The notes: generated by a model not told the origin, from the letters alone. A stretch of DNA of 64,000 nt from Marinobacter alexandrii (GCA_039984955.1 JBDWTN010000005.1:62001-126000); one strand, 5' to 3'; positions 46,811-57,544 are shown, counted from the first letter of the stretch. Program-made: numbers and translations.

Positions 46811-48514
46811 CTATGACTTTTGTGTTTTAGTGGTTGACTGAAATAGCAAATCCATAATGGAGGAAATATCAAGCACTGGACATACTTTTCCAGAACCTAA
46901 TATGGTGGATCCGCTTAACAAGGCGCTGACATCTAGTGGTTTAGGTAGCTTTTTCTCGATTATCTCTTTTTGTCTATGAAGTTTATCTACTATTAATCCC
47001 ATCTTTCTTCCAGAGTGACTAGCAACTATTACATTCATTTCTTCATCATCGGAGATTTCTTTGACAAATTTTTGACTTACGTCGTATTGACTCATTGACA
47101 CAAAATCTGTTACAGATAAAAGTCCTTCAAGTGAGATTATAGGAATTGATTCATCATTGTAATTGACCATCAAACTATCACCAATGAGATGACAATCTGC
47201 TTTCTTGAGGTAAGTAACTGAATCAATGTAAGTCAATGGTATCGCATATTCTTGATCTTTTATGTCGAACAGCAATGCTCCTTTCAAAGCAAGAGATGAG
47301 GGGAGCAATAGATTAATAGATGTTCCTAAACCGAGCTCTGTATCTACCAAGACTTGTCCTCCAATAGACTCCACAGCTTTTTTCACCACATCCATTCCAA
47401 CTCCACGTCCTGATATTTCAGTTACTTTATCTGCACTGGAGAAGCCTGGCTCAAAAATGTACCTGATGACCTCATTGTCGCTTAATTTTTCCGCAACTTC
47501 TTCTGATACCATCTTTTGCTTGATTATTTTCTCTTTAATCTTAAAGACATCTATACCCCTTCCGTCATCGGAAATCGTGAGAACGACATTGTCTTTTTCA
47601 AGCTTGGCATCTAGTGTGACACTCGCTTTTGGGTCCTTTCCAGAATCTTTTCTTTCTTCAGCATTCTCAATTCCATGAGAAACCGCATTTCTAACCAAAT
47701 GAATTAATGAGTCGCTGATTATTTTCAGAATATTGCGATCTATTTCAACTTCAGTACCTTTTAAAATAAGCTCTACTTCTTTTTGCTCCGTAGAGGCAGC
47801 ATCTCTTAAGACTCTATGAAATTTATTGAATAGAAAGCCCATTTGGACCATACGAACATTCATCACACCGTAGTGGAGATTAGAGGAAATTCGTTTTATT
47901 CGTTCGAATTCTAACGTACTCTTTCCCTCAGAACCAAATAGTGATATAAGTCTATCTCTCTCAATGACTAACTCTCCCACCATATTGAGGAGTTCATCCA
48001 TCTTTTTTACGGGAATTTGAACAACATCAGCAAAAGCAATTGTCGTATTACCAGATTCATCCTGCGAATCTTCTTCTGTCGAATCGTTTTGAGTTTCTTC
48101 TAATTCAGGTTTTTCGGATGGCTGATCCTCCCTGGCATTTTTTAAATATACGGCAAGCTTAGTTTTTATTCCGAGATAACTTACTCGATCTCCAGAAGTA
48201 ATTGCGTTGATTAACCCGCCTAATTTATCATTCGCTCTAAAGAGACTGTCAACTAATTCTTTGTCTAGAGAAACTTCACCATTCTTTATCGCCCCAAAAA
48301 CATCTTCAACCACGTGGGAGAGATCGGCTATTTTTTCATAGCCCATGCCCATGGCATTTCCCTTTAGGGTATGTACGATTCGGAAGATATTTGCAATTAT
48401 CTTCTTGTTGGAATGGTCTTTTTCTAGATCAACAAATAATTTGTTTAGCTCCTCGAAATTTTCGAGGGCTTCAGTTAGAAATAACTGTTGATATTCTTCT
48501 TCCTTGGATTTCAC
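46811..48514 (-). CDS. cheA: CheA histidine kinase
   Basis: 567 residues, starting at GTG (48514) that overlaps the cheB stop as TAGTG. Hpt domain with His48 (FRIVHTLKGNAMGMG), an acidic linker (about 130-160) in place of a CheY-binding P2 domain, dimerisation helices (about 165-235), ATPase (HLVRNAVSHGIE, GFSSADKV, GRGVGMDVVKKA) and CheW-like P5 (about 415-560). The lack of P2 makes it a short CheA. Receptors, CheW, CheB and CheR are all in the same strand run. Confidence 0.95.
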   Translation of the reverse strand: MKSKEEEYQQLFLTEALENFEELNKLFVDLEKDHSNKKIIANIFRIVHTLKGNAMGMGYEKIADLSHVVEDVFGAIKNGEVSLDKELVDSLFRANDKLGGLINAITSGDRVSYLGIKTKLAVYLKNAREDQPSEKPELEETQNDSTEEDSQDESGNTTIAFADVVQIPVKKMDELLNMVGELVIERDRLISLFGSEGKSTLEFERIKRISSNLHYGVMNVRMVQMGFLFNKFHRVLRDAASTEQKEVELILKGTEVEIDRNILKIISDSLIHLVRNAVSHGIENAEERKDSGKDPKASVTLDAKLEKDNVVLTISDDGRGIDVFKIKEKIIKQKMVSEEVAEKLSDNEVIRYIFEPGFSSADKVTEISGRGVGMDVVKKAVESIGGQVLVDTELGLGTSINLLLPSSLALKGALLFDIKDQEYAIPLTYIDSVTYLKKADCHLIGDSLMVNYNDESIPIISLEGLLSVTDFVSMSQYDVSQKFVKEISDDEEMNVIVASHSGRKMGLIVDKLHRQKEIIEKKLPKPLDVSALLSGSTILGSGKVCPVLDISSIMDLLFQSTTKTQKS

Positions 48515-49542
48515 TATAAGCTTTTGACTAAATACTTTCCAATTTCTTTAATATCTAATGTAATATCAACCGCTCCTGCTTCATGAGCAGCTTTTGGCAT
48601 TCCGTATATTACACTACTTTCTTTGTCTTGAGCAATTGTAAATCCACCTGCTAATTTAATTGCTTTCAACCCTTCTACTCCATCCTTTCCCATGCCGGTC
48701 AATATGACACCAACCATTCGCTTTTTGTATACTTCAGCTGCGCTAAGCATCATTGCATTGATGGATGGATTATTATATTCTTTGTACTTCTCGTCTGTAA
48801 AATCAATTACTCCTGTTTTTTTAGATGCTCGAAAAATCAAATTTGAGTGACCTGGGCAAAACATTACACGACCAGGCATTGGCTGATCTCCTTCTGTTGC
48901 AGCAACTACATTCAATTCTGTAAGTGCATTTAGTCTTTGAACAAAAGGTGGAATAAATGCCTGCGGCATATGCTGACAAATAATAACAGGAATATTAAAG
49001 TCTGCCGGAAGCATAGTGATTACCCGCTCAATGGCGGTGGGGCCACCTGTTGATGCGCCAATGGCTATCAAGTCATATTTACTATTTTTCTTAGATAACT
49101 GAACTGGTTTAGCTATCGTAGGTTCCGCAATCTTGCGAGGTTTAGCCCTAGATACACTCTTTACCTTCTGGATAAGTTCTTTACTTATCTCACGCATTTT
49201 AGATTTGTTTCTATTGGGCTTATTCATATAATCAACAGCCCCGCTTTTTAACGCCTCAAAAACAGGTTGGAGGTCTGTGTTCCCGACAGAACTGAGAATA
49301 AGAATGGGTGTTGGACGTTCTTTCATGATTGATTTGACAGCATATAGGCCATCATAGTCACCCATGTTTAAATCTAAGATCACAACATCCGGTTGAAGTG
49401 AGATTGTTTTGTTTGTAGCTTCAAGTCCATCATTTGCTGTGCCTACCACCTCTATGTCTTGGTCCTCGGACACAAGATCAGAAATCAAAAGCCGCATAAA
49501 GGCTGAGTCATCAACTATCAGTATTTGAAGTTTTTTACTCAT
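48514..49542 (-). CDS. cheB: CheB methylesterase/response regulator
   Basis: 342 residues. Receiver with Asp57 (VVILDLNMGDYDG; GD replaces the common Pro), linker, and methylesterase with GASTGGP (catalytic Ser), CQHMP and GVILTGMGKDG. The start overlaps the cheW stop by one base (TAATG), so translation is coupled. It removes methyl groups (or deamidates Gln) on chemoreceptors. Confidence 0.95.
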   Translation of the reverse strand: MSKKLQILIVDDSAFMRLLISDLVSEDQDIEVVGTANDGLEATNKTISLQPDVVILDLNMGDYDGLYAVKSIMKERPTPILILSSVGNTDLQPVFEALKSGAVDYMNKPNRNKSKMREISKELIQKVKSVSRAKPRKIAEPTIAKPVQLSKKNSKYDLIAIGASTGGPTAIERVITMLPADFNIPVIICQHMPQAFIPPFVQRLNALTELNVVAATEGDQPMPGRVMFCPGHSNLIFRASKKTGVIDFTDEKYKEYNNPSINAMMLSAAEVYKKRMVGVILTGMGKDGVEGLKAIKLAGGFTIAQDKESSVIYGMPKAAHEAGAVDITLDIKEIGKYLVKSL

Positions 49543-50354
49543 TATTCTTTTGAGAGTTTGTCCGGAACAACAATTGCTTTATCATTTTTTAGAAGTTCAA
49601 TGACATCTAAATAGTATAGTAGTTTTTCTTCATGCTGAATGATTCCTTTGATATAAGAAACATCTAAAGATGCTGCTTCTATCATTTGCATAGAGCCAGA
49701 TATTTGATCTCCATTTATCTTAACCGTTACCGGTAGAGTACTTATCATCAAACTTGCAGCTGTATCATTATCCGATAAGACTAGTAAGAATTTAGCTACC
49801 TCATCACCCGAAACCTTAAACTTTTTGGCGAGATTAAACACAGTATAAGTATTCCCCCTAATATTGGCAATACCGTTTATGTGATCTGGTGTATTGGGTG
49901 TTTTGGATAAGGGAGGCATGGGTACAACCTCTTTGATAACTTCAATGTCTATGGCATATGATTCTCCTCCCACTTCAAAAACAACAAACTGAATCATCTT
50001 GCCTTTCAATTCTAATAGCTCATGCTTGTATCTTTCTCTGAGTTGAGTTTTTAAAGCATACAACTCTTGTGCGATATAGATAGGTAATCCAACTTGTACT
50101 GACTCTTTCTCAGGTTCTGACTTTGGTATTGGGACTTTAGGACTCCTAACTATTTTCTTTTTAACTGGAGTTTTTTTGACTGAAGTTTTTGAAGAGCTAA
50201 CTTTTTTAGTTGCCGGCTTTTTTACTGTAGCCTTAGGCTTTTTTATTAATTCCTTTTTCTTTGCTACTACTTTTTTCTTAGCTGTTTTAGGCTTAACAGA
50301 TGGTTTATCATCTTCAATGAGCTTTTTTCTTTTAAGATTTTTACCTAGGGCCAT
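49542..50354 (-). CDS. cheW: CheW coupling protein with histone-like basic N-terminal tail
   Basis: 270 residues, about 100 more than a normal CheW. Residues 1-80 are Lys/Ala/Pro/Val-rich (KPKTAKKKVVAKKKELIKKP, ATVKKPATKKVSSSKTSVKK), like eukaryotic histone H1 tails and bacterial Lys-rich DNA-binding proteins. A short helical linker (90-115) leads to the CheW domain (about 117-262; NGIANIRGNTYTVFNLAKKF). It links receptors to CheA. The tail could bind nucleoid DNA or the ParA protein encoded 8 bases upstream (inference). Confidence 0.85.
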   Translation of the reverse strand: MALGKNLKRKKLIEDDKPSVKPKTAKKKVVAKKKELIKKPKATVKKPATKKVSSSKTSVKKTPVKKKIVRSPKVPIPKSEPEKESVQVGLPIYIAQELYALKTQLRERYKHELLELKGKMIQFVVFEVGGESYAIDIEVIKEVVPMPPLSKTPNTPDHINGIANIRGNTYTVFNLAKKFKVSGDEVAKFLLVLSDNDTAASLMISTLPVTVKINGDQISGSMQMIEAASLDVSYIKGIIQHEEKLLYYLDVIELLKNDKAIVVPDKLSKE

Positions 50355-50361
50355 ATCAATC

Positions 50362-51105
50362 TTAATTTAATCTTATTACTTCTTCTGCAAAAGACATATA
50401 GTCCTTGCCACTGTTTGAATTTGGAGCATAAGCAATAACACTTTGCCCAAACGAAGGTGCTTCTGACGCCTTCACATTATTTCGTATCATGGATTCAAAG
50501 ATTTTGAGATCGTAATTCTCTTTAATATAATCCGTAACTTCTTCAGATAATTTTCTGCGTTTGTCTACCATCACTGGCAAAATGCCTAAAACTTCCAATT
50601 TCTTTTTATAAGATGAATTGATTTTTTGAATGGTTTGAATTATTTGATCCAGCCCTTGTAAGCTGAGCACTTCTAAAAGCATAGGAACAATGACCTTGTC
50701 AGATGCATAAAGTGCGTTAACTGCCAAAATAGACAAAGAGGGTGGACAATCTATCAATACATAGTCATATTTTTTTGAGATCTTACTTAGATATGAATCA
50801 AGGACTTTGTGACGATCGTCCATTTCAATTAATGACAACTCTATATCTACCAAACGCATATCAGAAGGAATAATATCCATCCCCTCACGATCTTGAATTA
50901 TATCTTGAATTTGGGCGTTCCCCTCAAACACATCAGAAATGGTCTCTCCATCATCAAGCCCGACGCTGTAACCCAGGTTTCCCTGAGAATCCATATCCAA
51001 AATCAGCACTTTTTGGCCAAGTTTGGTGAGCGCACTTCCCAAGTTAATGGACGTGGTTGTTTTACCAGTTCCCCCTTTTTGATTGACTATAGAAATTGTT
51101 GTCAT
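50362..51105 (-). CDS. ParA-family ATPase, chemotaxis-associated
   Basis: 247 residues. Deviant Walker A KGGTGKTTT near the start, DMDSQGNLG and LIDCPPSLS. Such ATPases in chemotaxis operons (ParC, PpfA) place receptor arrays in the cell, either by pole marking or by using the nucleoid as a track. No ParB is nearby, so plasmid-type segregation is unlikely. Between an MCP gene and cheW. Confidence 0.9.
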   Translation of the reverse strand: MTTISIVNQKGGTGKTTTSINLGSALTKLGQKVLILDMDSQGNLGYSVGLDDGETISDVFEGNAQIQDIIQDREGMDIIPSDMRLVDIELSLIEMDDRHKVLDSYLSKISKKYDYVLIDCPPSLSILAVNALYASDKVIVPMLLEVLSLQGLDQIIQTIQKINSSYKKKLEVLGILPVMVDKRRKLSEEVTDYIKENYDLKIFESMIRNNVKASEAPSFGQSVIAYAPNSNSGKDYMSFAEEVIRLN

Positions 51106-51117
51106 TTACTACGAACT

Positions 51118-53256
51118 CTAAGAAAGCTTGAACTTACTCAATCCTTCCTTCAATTTTAGTGAAATATCGTTTAGTGTCTTAGATTTTTGGATGTAGTTAG
51201 TCATTCCGGCGGATAACTCTGTAGATGAGGATGCAACTTCCTCTGTTCCTGCCGAAGTTTGTTCTGCAATTACGACAATGGATTCAGTAATATTTACCAC
51301 ATCTTTGATCTTCTCAGACTGGATGTTCGAGGAATTCAATATGTCTTCAGAATGATTTAATGTTTGACCGGATGAGGAAGCCATTTCCTCAAATACAATA
51401 GAGGCTTCTTTGGAGGCTTCCACCCCCTTTTGCACACTTTGGCTCATTGATTCCATCATTTGAGCTGTCTTTTGGGTATCTCCGCTTACGGCAGAAATCA
51501 ATGACTCGATCTCCTTCGCTGAACTCCTTGAATCCTCGGCCAATTTACGTATTTCTTCAGCCACAACTGCAAACCCTCTGCCTGCATCTCCTGCCTGTGC
51601 CGCTTCGATAGCGGCATTAAGCGCTAGTAAATTTGTTTGGGATGCAATGTCTGTTATTACTCCTAATACACGTTCGATTTCGCTTGATCGCTGGAGTAGA
51701 ACCTGCATTGATTCATTTGTTGATAAAGAAACTCCTTTTATCTCATCAATACTTGATGTCACATTGCTGATTATTTGAGTTCCTTTCTCACTATTAGATA
51801 CACCGTTTTTGGCTGCAATATTAATTTCTTCGGACCGGGATGCCATTTCTTGTGAACTGCGAAGGATATTCTCTACCAACTGTGATGATTCATCTACTTT
51901 TTGAACCTGCGATTGAGCACCATGACTCATTTGAGAGATAGCACTTGCTATTTCACCTGTACTGGTTGACATCTCTTCTCCGTTCGAGAGCATTTCAGAT
52001 GTCGATTCATCGATAACGATGGCATTATTTAATATTTCATTCAATAGGTCACCGAGGTTTTGTAAAGCCAGATTCAAGCTATCCGTAAGATTTTTTATTT
52101 CACCTTTTGAATTTTCAGTATACCTAGGACTAAGATCTCCTTGAGCCATTGAGGTCAATATTTTCTCGATTGACTTAATAGGTATCGAAATTGAATCGAA
52201 TAAATCATTTATTGAACCACTTAACTCTGCCCAAGCGCCCTCTTTATCTTCAAGGTTCAGCTGGCTATCCAATTTGCCCTGATCGATTACCTGCTTTACA
52301 ACTTCATTGGTCTCATTGATTACCTTTTTCAAATTATCTCTCATCGAAATTAATGATTTACCTAATGTATCATCGTTACTCAAGAGTTCGTAATCTGTCC
52401 CAAGATTCCCATTTCTAATTTTTAGTGCAAAAGAGGTAGTTCTTTCTAGTCCGTTTCTAAGTTCTTGAAGCTGCCTTGTCATGTCCCCTATCTCGTCGGA
52501 GGAAGTAGTCAAATCCCATTCTGGCAGTTCACCTCTCGCCATTTTTGAAATTAAATTACTGAGTCTTTTTATTGGCTTCAAAATAGATCTGGTTGCAAAA
52601 ATTGACCAAAACACACCTAAAAGTATTGAAATAAGCGTGAGTGACATGATTACAGTTTGAACCGAACTGAATGACTGATATTTTTCCTGAATCAAGTCAT
52701 TGGATCTTACTTGCAACACCTGGACTTTCTTGTTTATCCAACCACTAACACTAGTGAGAACAGGAGTTATCTCCTCCTCCAGAATTGGCAGAGCTGCAAA
52801 AACAATAGAATCATTGTCATAGTCCTTATAACTATTTAGCATCGTCATTATCTGCTTCTGATAACCAATGCTTTCGTTAATAAGATCAAGTTGTATTTGA
52901 AGACTGTCATCGAGAAGTTCGTTTTCACGTATTTCCTGAATTGCCAAAATGTCGCTCTGGATTGAAGAAAATCCTACTTGATGGATTTTCTTTAATTCTT
53001 CCTTTTCATCCATATCGGGTGAGAAAACCCAGTTATTTATCAGCTTCTCAGATGAATTAATAACCAGGTTTAACTTTTCTAGTTTATCTACCAAAGGCAG
53101 ATAATACTCAGTCACTTCTCTATCAATCGATCTGCTTTTTTGAAGAATAAAAACTCCATAAAAACCACCTATAGAGGTAAGCACTATGATTAACGCATAA
53201 CCAAAGGCAATTCTTCGACCAACACCTAGCTTAATCTTTGGAAAAACGTTTTTCAT
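51118..53256 (-). CDS. Methyl-accepting chemotaxis protein, four-helix sensor, tandem HAMP
   Basis: 712 residues. Membrane helices at about 14-35 and 196-217 enclose a four-helix periplasmic domain. HAMP units run about 218-430 ([19 protein letters not shown] mark repeats). The signalling hairpin (about 430-700) has the invariant tip [18 protein letters not shown]. No CheR-docking pentapeptide at the C-terminus. It starts 3 bases after the PstS-like gene, which is thus its likely periplasmic ligand partner. Its last 300 residues are nearly identical to the MCP at 55391. Confidence 0.93.
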   Translation of the reverse strand: MKNVFPKIKLGVGRRIAFGYALIIVLTSIGGFYGVFILQKSRSIDREVTEYYLPLVDKLEKLNLVINSSEKLINNWVFSPDMDEKEELKKIHQVGFSSIQSDILAIQEIRENELLDDSLQIQLDLINESIGYQKQIMTMLNSYKDYDNDSIVFAALPILEEEITPVLTSVSGWINKKVQVLQVRSNDLIQEKYQSFSSVQTVIMSLTLISILLGVFWSIFATRSILKPIKRLSNLISKMARGELPEWDLTTSSDEIGDMTRQLQELRNGLERTTSFALKIRNGNLGTDYELLSNDDTLGKSLISMRDNLKKVINETNEVVKQVIDQGKLDSQLNLEDKEGAWAELSGSINDLFDSISIPIKSIEKILTSMAQGDLSPRYTENSKGEIKNLTDSLNLALQNLGDLLNEILNNAIVIDESTSEMLSNGEEMSTSTGEIASAISQMSHGAQSQVQKVDESSQLVENILRSSQEMASRSEEINIAAKNGVSNSEKGTQIISNVTSSIDEIKGVSLSTNESMQVLLQRSSEIERVLGVITDIASQTNLLALNAAIEAAQAGDAGRGFAVVAEEIRKLAEDSRSSAKEIESLISAVSGDTQKTAQMMESMSQSVQKGVEASKEASIVFEEMASSSGQTLNHSEDILNSSNIQSEKIKDVVNITESIVVIAEQTSAGTEEVASSSTELSAGMTNYIQKSKTLNDISLKLKEGLSKFKLS

Positions 53257-53259
53257 AGT

Positions 53260-53691
53260 TTATTGGATTGAGATGACTTTACATTCAGGACCGATAGATG
53301 ATTTTATTGAAACAGGAATTATTCCAATAGCACCTTTCGTATTATTGACATAGTCTATCAATGATTTGGAGTCATCAAAATCACGTGGAGCAACTCCGTT
53401 ACCAGAAAAAACTCGCTTAGTCCAAAAACTCTTAAACTTACTTTCAGATGTTGAGATAGCTTCCCAAAAATTCGGATATTCTAATACCTGGTAAGCTGGC
53501 TTTACCTTTTCAAAGTTTTTCCACTGCGTGGTAAAACCAAAGTAAATTCTTCTTAACTCACTCTTCGATAATGATCCTTCGACTACACTAGAATTTGCAA
53601 TTGCAACGTATCCTTCCTGAGCATTTGATTTAATCACAGAAATCACGATTAAAATCAAAAATATTGATATAGTTTTTATTGAATATTTCAT
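53260..53691 (-). CDS. Small PstS-like periplasmic solute-binding protein
   Basis: 143 residues with signal peptide (ends NAQ). The mature part resembles one lobe of the phosphate-binding PstS fold: LSKSELRRIYFGFTTQW, SESKFKSFWTKRVFSGNG, NTKGAIGIIPVS. No ABC permease is near, so it is not a transporter component here. It lies between a porin and a chemoreceptor, 3 bases from the latter. I infer a receptor ligand protein. Confidence 0.75.
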   Translation of the reverse strand: MKYSIKTISIFLILIVISVIKSNAQEGYVAIANSSVVEGSLSKSELRRIYFGFTTQWKNFEKVKPAYQVLEYPNFWEAISTSESKFKSFWTKRVFSGNGVAPRDFDDSKSLIDYVNNTKGAIGIIPVSIKSSIGPECKVISIQ

Positions 53692-53708
53692 TTTAATTGT
53701 TTTTATGA

Positions 53709-54836
53709 TTAGAAACCAAGTACCACTGCTGCTTGAAATTCTGAAAAATCAACAGCATTAAACCTTGCATTTGCTTCACCAGAACTAATTCGGTTATACT
53801 GAAGCTTAAGGAAGTAGTTTTTATCTACAAGCGTGTTTAAACCGAAGCTCAACATGTTTGCTGTATCATCCTCTACATCCTTATCTGGATCTAAGTATTC
53901 ATATCTAAAATATGGTGTAAACCTATCTTTCAAGGTATAATATAACATGCCCTCAAAAGCATCTTTTTTCAAATCAGTAGGATCAGATGGATCAGTCTTT
54001 CCTGTGATGTATTCAAATTCTAATCCAAAATCACCTACACTGTATTCTGCATGAGTGCTAAAACTACTAAGCTTAGTTCTTTCACCAGTATCCTCGCCAG
54101 TTGTATCATCCAATTCTGTAATTCTGTCTGAATACGTTGAAAATCCTACTTTCAAGCCAGGTATTGGTTGCATTAAAAGTCTAGCAGCAATAGCCTTTTG
54201 TGTATTATCATCTTCCTCAAAAGGATTGGTGTTTTCCTGATATCCATTGCTCACTTGAACATTGTATTCAAAATTGATAGTATTAACTGAAAAATTACCT
54301 AGCACTGATATTCCTGTGGCCCATCTTGGATAAAATCTTTCATCCGCTCCAAACTTATCTGGCTTATTCGTACTTAATGGTTCTTTAACGGCCAAAAAGG
54401 CAGGTTTTGCCGTATGAATTTCATTATAAATTCCAAATGGTAAAAACATTTTTCCGACTCTTACCTTCAACCAGTTTCTTATAGTATACTCTGGGAATGC
54501 ATACTCTACAGCTGCATTTCCAATTCCTTCTTCAGTGGCTGTTCCGTGTTCCCAGGTAATATCTGTAGCAAACCTTAATCTGGAGCTTATATCCACATTA
54601 AGAACGATATCGAAAAGATCAGCATCGAAGGAACCATTAGGATCACTATTGCCCTCATCAGAGAGACGGTATTCATATTCAAAACTTGAATAACCATTAA
54701 TTCTTACTTTTTCTTCTATTTGTGCCTGCGCTGAATTATGCAACCCAGCAAAAGCCAGAAAGAATGAAGAGATCAAGAGCAATTTTCCTTTGGACCTCCT
54801 TTCATTAATTATAAAAAATATTCCTTTTTTTCTCAT
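53709..54836 (-). CDS. Outer-membrane porin (phosphate-selective-type beta-barrel)
   Basis: 375 residues. Signal region (KLLLISSFFLAFAGLHNSAQAQ) after a longer than usual basic start; no other Met is available. The rest shows alternating beta strands and short turns (FEYEYRLSDEG, GKMFLPFGIYNEI, FRYEYLDPDKD) and ends with the aromatic barrel signature AVVLGF. First gene of the chemosensory run. A 554-base region with palindromes lies upstream. Confidence 0.82.
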   Translation of the reverse strand: MRKKGIFFIINERRSKGKLLLISSFFLAFAGLHNSAQAQIEEKVRINGYSSFEYEYRLSDEGNSDPNGSFDADLFDIVLNVDISSRLRFATDITWEHGTATEEGIGNAAVEYAFPEYTIRNWLKVRVGKMFLPFGIYNEIHTAKPAFLAVKEPLSTNKPDKFGADERFYPRWATGISVLGNFSVNTINFEYNVQVSNGYQENTNPFEEDDNTQKAIAARLLMQPIPGLKVGFSTYSDRITELDDTTGEDTGERTKLSSFSTHAEYSVGDFGLEFEYITGKTDPSDPTDLKKDAFEGMLYYTLKDRFTPYFRYEYLDPDKDVEDDTANMLSFGLNTLVDKNYFLKLQYNRISSGEANARFNAVDFSEFQAAVVLGF

Positions 54837-55021
54837 AGTAATAATAGTTTAGTATTTGTGAGACATCTTCAAAGTCTGTACAAATCCATGAGCTGACTGA
54901 GCTAAAACAGTATTGAATCTAATCGACACTCTATTTTATGTGAGAGAGTTCTATTAGGTTATTCTAAATCGGAATTTCAAATCGTGAGGTACTCTTCATA
55001 AGCTTAATTTTTGGTTACTTT

Positions 55022-55037
55022 ATTATCACTTGATAAT
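55022..55037. promoter_or_regulatory. Candidate operator of the porin-chemotaxis operon
   Basis: ATTATCA-CT-TGATAAT, a perfect 7-2-7 inverted repeat. On the minus strand TAGCTTAG (55039-55046; seven of eight bases of TAnnTTTG) ends one base before it. Confidence 0.6.
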
Positions 55038-55138
55038 GCTAAGCTATCCCATAAAAACGCATTAGTATGTGAGATTAATTCGCAATTAAATCTAGCTAAA
55101 ATGACTATTTTAATAAAATTTGCAGATAACTAAATAAT

Positions 55139-55154
55139 ATTATCATCTGATTAA
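55139..55154. promoter_or_regulatory. Second, imperfect operator copy
   Basis: ATTATCA-TC-TGATTAA, 101 bases upstream of the first site. The wider arms AATATTA...TAATATT also pair with a one-base bulge. Confidence 0.4.
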
Positions 55155-55184
55155 TATTGCAATGGTAATGGGTTAGCTTAACTT

Positions 55185-55198
55185 GAACTAATTAGTTC
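55185..55198. promoter_or_regulatory. 14-base palindrome GAACTAATTAGTTC
   Basis: Perfect palindrome, unrelated to the ATTATCA half-site. ACTAATT followed by GTTCGA also occurs upstream of the second porin near 59365-59384. Role unknown. Confidence 0.35.
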
Positions 55199-55390
55199 GA
55201 CCAATTGATAAATCAGTCGTTTGAAGTGGGTGTTTTTGAAGAGATAAAAAGGGGTAGTTGTTCAAACAACAAGTTCAATTTTATTATAATATATTTTCCG
55301 GTTCATAGAGCGTTTTGAAGTATTCCAGAGTGGCTCTATTCTGTGAGAATATTCATTCCAGTAAAAAGCTAGCTTGATTAAAGATTACCC

Positions 55391-57544
55391 TTAATCGTCT
55401 CCTGAATTCAGCTTGAACTTACTCAACCCTTCCTTCAGTTTTAGTGAAATATCATTTAGTGTCTTAGATTTTTGGATGTAGTTGGTCATCCCTGCTGATA
55501 ACTCGGTAGCTGAGGATGCCACTTCCTCTGTTCCGGCTGAAGTCTGCTCTGCAATAACCACGATCGATTCTGTGATATTTACCACGTCTTTGATCTTGTC
55601 AGACTGTGTGTTTGATGAATTTAAAATATCTTCAGAATGGTTTAATGTTTGACTTGAAGAACTAGCCATTTCTTCAAATACCACCGATGCTTCTCTTGAT
55701 GCATCTACTCCTTTTTCTACACTCTGACTCATCGTCTCCATCATCTGAGCTGTTTTCTTCGTATCATCATTTACGTCAGTAATCAGTGATTCAATTTCCT
55801 TTGCAGAGTTTCTAGAGTCCTCAGCCAATTTGCGTATCTCCTCAGCTACCACTGCAAAACCACGACCGGCATCCCCAGCTTGTGCAGCTTCTATGGCAGC
55901 ATTAAGTGCCAGTAGATTGGTTTGTGATGCGATATCAGTGATCACCCCTAATACACGAGCTATTTCACTTGACCGCTGAAGCAAAACTTGCATAGACTCA
56001 TTTGTAGATGTAGAGACTCCCTTAATTTCACCAATACTTGATGATACGTTATTGATTATTTGAGTTCCTTTCTCACTATTTGACACACCATTCTTAGCCG
56101 CCATGTTGATCTCTTCTGATCTGGAGGCCATTTCCTGCGAACTACGAAGGATATTCTCTACTAACTGGGATGATTCATCTACTTTTTGAACCTGTGACTG
56201 GGCGCCATGACTCATTTGAGATATGGCACTTGCAATTTCACCTGTGCTGGTTGACATCTCTTCTCCATTGGAGAGCATCTCTGTGGTAGACTCGTCAATG
56301 ATATTCGCGTTACTTCTTATATCGGATAAGAATGAATTCAGGTTGGATAAGGCAAAGTTCAAATTCTCTGTAAGTTTCTTAAAATCACCTTTTAAATCTG
56401 CTTCAACACGAACGGATAAATCTCCTGCCGCAACTGATTCGAGCACTTCATTCATTGGATGTAGAGGGCGAGCAATAGATTCGAAAAGTTGATTAATTGA
56501 GTCACTAATATCTCTCCAAGCTCCTTCTTTATTTTCTAATGATAGTTTCTGCGACAAATTACCTTCCTCGGCAACCAATAGAACAACAGAGTTGGTCTCA
56601 TCAATCACATTTCGTAGGTTATCTCTCATCGCTGTAAGAGATTTTCCTAAGATGTCATTTTCACTCAATAGTTGATGATCCACCATTAAGTTTCCTTGTC
56701 TTATTTCATTCGCGAACTTTGCGGTATTTTCAAGTCCAGCACACAGGATTTTCATAGATTTGGTCATATCCCCTACCTCATCTTTGGTTTCCTTTGCTTC
56801 GAATGAAGGTATTTCGCCTTTGCTCAGGTCTTTAATGAGTTCATTAACCTTTCTTACGGGGGTTACAATGGATCTGGTGGATAAATAGGTAGTCAGTATT
56901 CCTATCAAAATTGCTAACACAGTCATACTAATAATGACTGACTCAACTCCATCAAAAGATTCAAATTTTGATGCTAATAGCTTCTCTGATTGAACTTCAA
57001 GTTGCTGTCTTTCACTAATGGTCTTTTCATTCAGAGCCTTAAGTGGAATGGAAATCTCATCATCTAACATAGGAATCAGGTCGAATAACAAAAAGTCATC
57101 TTGATATGCTTCATCTGAATTGAGACTATTTTGTAGATTTTCAATATGTGGAATGACCTTATCATAAGCCGTTAGAAGTTGTAGAATACTATCTTTATTC
57201 TCAGGTTTCCAAGAGTCAATAATGCCTTGGATATCAATTTTTAATTGTGGGTAAATATTTTTCTGAATATCAATTAATACCTTTTTATCCTCTGGATTAG
57301 GTAAGTACATCCAATTGGTGGATAGACTATTCGTTTTAACGATGAGGTCTTCAAAATCCTTCAAATTACTGATCAGTGGATAGTATTCCTTGGTCATCAG
57401 GTTGTCTATACTTCTGGTTGACTTCAGAGTAACCAGGCTATAAATGCCGCTGATAGTGACTAGAGATATAACTATCACACTACCTAAGGCTATTTTTTTT
57501 GCAATGTTGAATCTTCCGAAAAGTGAAACAAATACACCTGTCAT
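55391..57544 (-). CDS. Methyl-accepting chemotaxis protein, four-helix sensor
   Basis: 717 residues. Helices at about 15-37 and 200-222 around a four-helix periplasmic sensor, HAMP repeats (about 222-430), signalling domain (about 430-710) with [18 protein letters not shown]. The signalling half nearly matches the MCP at 51118, while the sensor halves have clearly diverged. It is the last gene of the TonB/YfiR/porin module, separated from the YfiR-like gene by 106 bases carrying a strong hairpin. Confidence 0.93.
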   Translation of the reverse strand: MTGVFVSLFGRFNIAKKIALGSVIVISLVTISGIYSLVTLKSTRSIDNLMTKEYYPLISNLKDFEDLIVKTNSLSTNWMYLPNPEDKKVLIDIQKNIYPQLKIDIQGIIDSWKPENKDSILQLLTAYDKVIPHIENLQNSLNSDEAYQDDFLLFDLIPMLDDEISIPLKALNEKTISERQQLEVQSEKLLASKFESFDGVESVIISMTVLAILIGILTTYLSTRSIVTPVRKVNELIKDLSKGEIPSFEAKETKDEVGDMTKSMKILCAGLENTAKFANEIRQGNLMVDHQLLSENDILGKSLTAMRDNLRNVIDETNSVVLLVAEEGNLSQKLSLENKEGAWRDISDSINQLFESIARPLHPMNEVLESVAAGDLSVRVEADLKGDFKKLTENLNFALSNLNSFLSDIRSNANIIDESTTEMLSNGEEMSTSTGEIASAISQMSHGAQSQVQKVDESSQLVENILRSSQEMASRSEEINMAAKNGVSNSEKGTQIINNVSSSIGEIKGVSTSTNESMQVLLQRSSEIARVLGVITDIASQTNLLALNAAIEAAQAGDAGRGFAVVAEEIRKLAEDSRNSAKEIESLITDVNDDTKKTAQMMETMSQSVEKGVDASREASVVFEEMASSSSQTLNHSEDILNSSNTQSDKIKDVVNITESIVVIAEQTSAGTEEVASSATELSAGMTNYIQKSKTLNDISLKLKEGLSKFKLNSGDD

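Larger units (their letters stand above)
54837..55390. other. 554-base regulatory region upstream of the porin-chemotaxis operon
   Basis: No gene. It holds the palindromes at 55022-55037, 55139-55154 and 55185-55198, all listed separately. It is the only large gap in the minus-strand run between 57544 and 40232 and probably contains the operon promoter. Confidence 0.55.

Noticed and set aside
47262-47678. 138-codon ORF on the plus strand inside cheA
   Set aside because: It is a frame shadow: cheA on the other strand has all domain motifs, and the plus-strand protein is Ser/Pro-rich with no motif.
50362-51105. Plasmid or chromosome partition locus
   Set aside because: There is no ParB or parS-like repeat, and the gene lies between chemotaxis genes.
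55022-55037. Classical Fur box
   Set aside because: Fur boxes read TGATAAT-N-ATTATCA; here the half-sites point the other way with a 2-base spacer.
51118-56300. Recent gene conversion between the two MCP genes
   Set aside because: Protein identity is high, but the third-position DNA differences are frequent, which fits purifying selection better.
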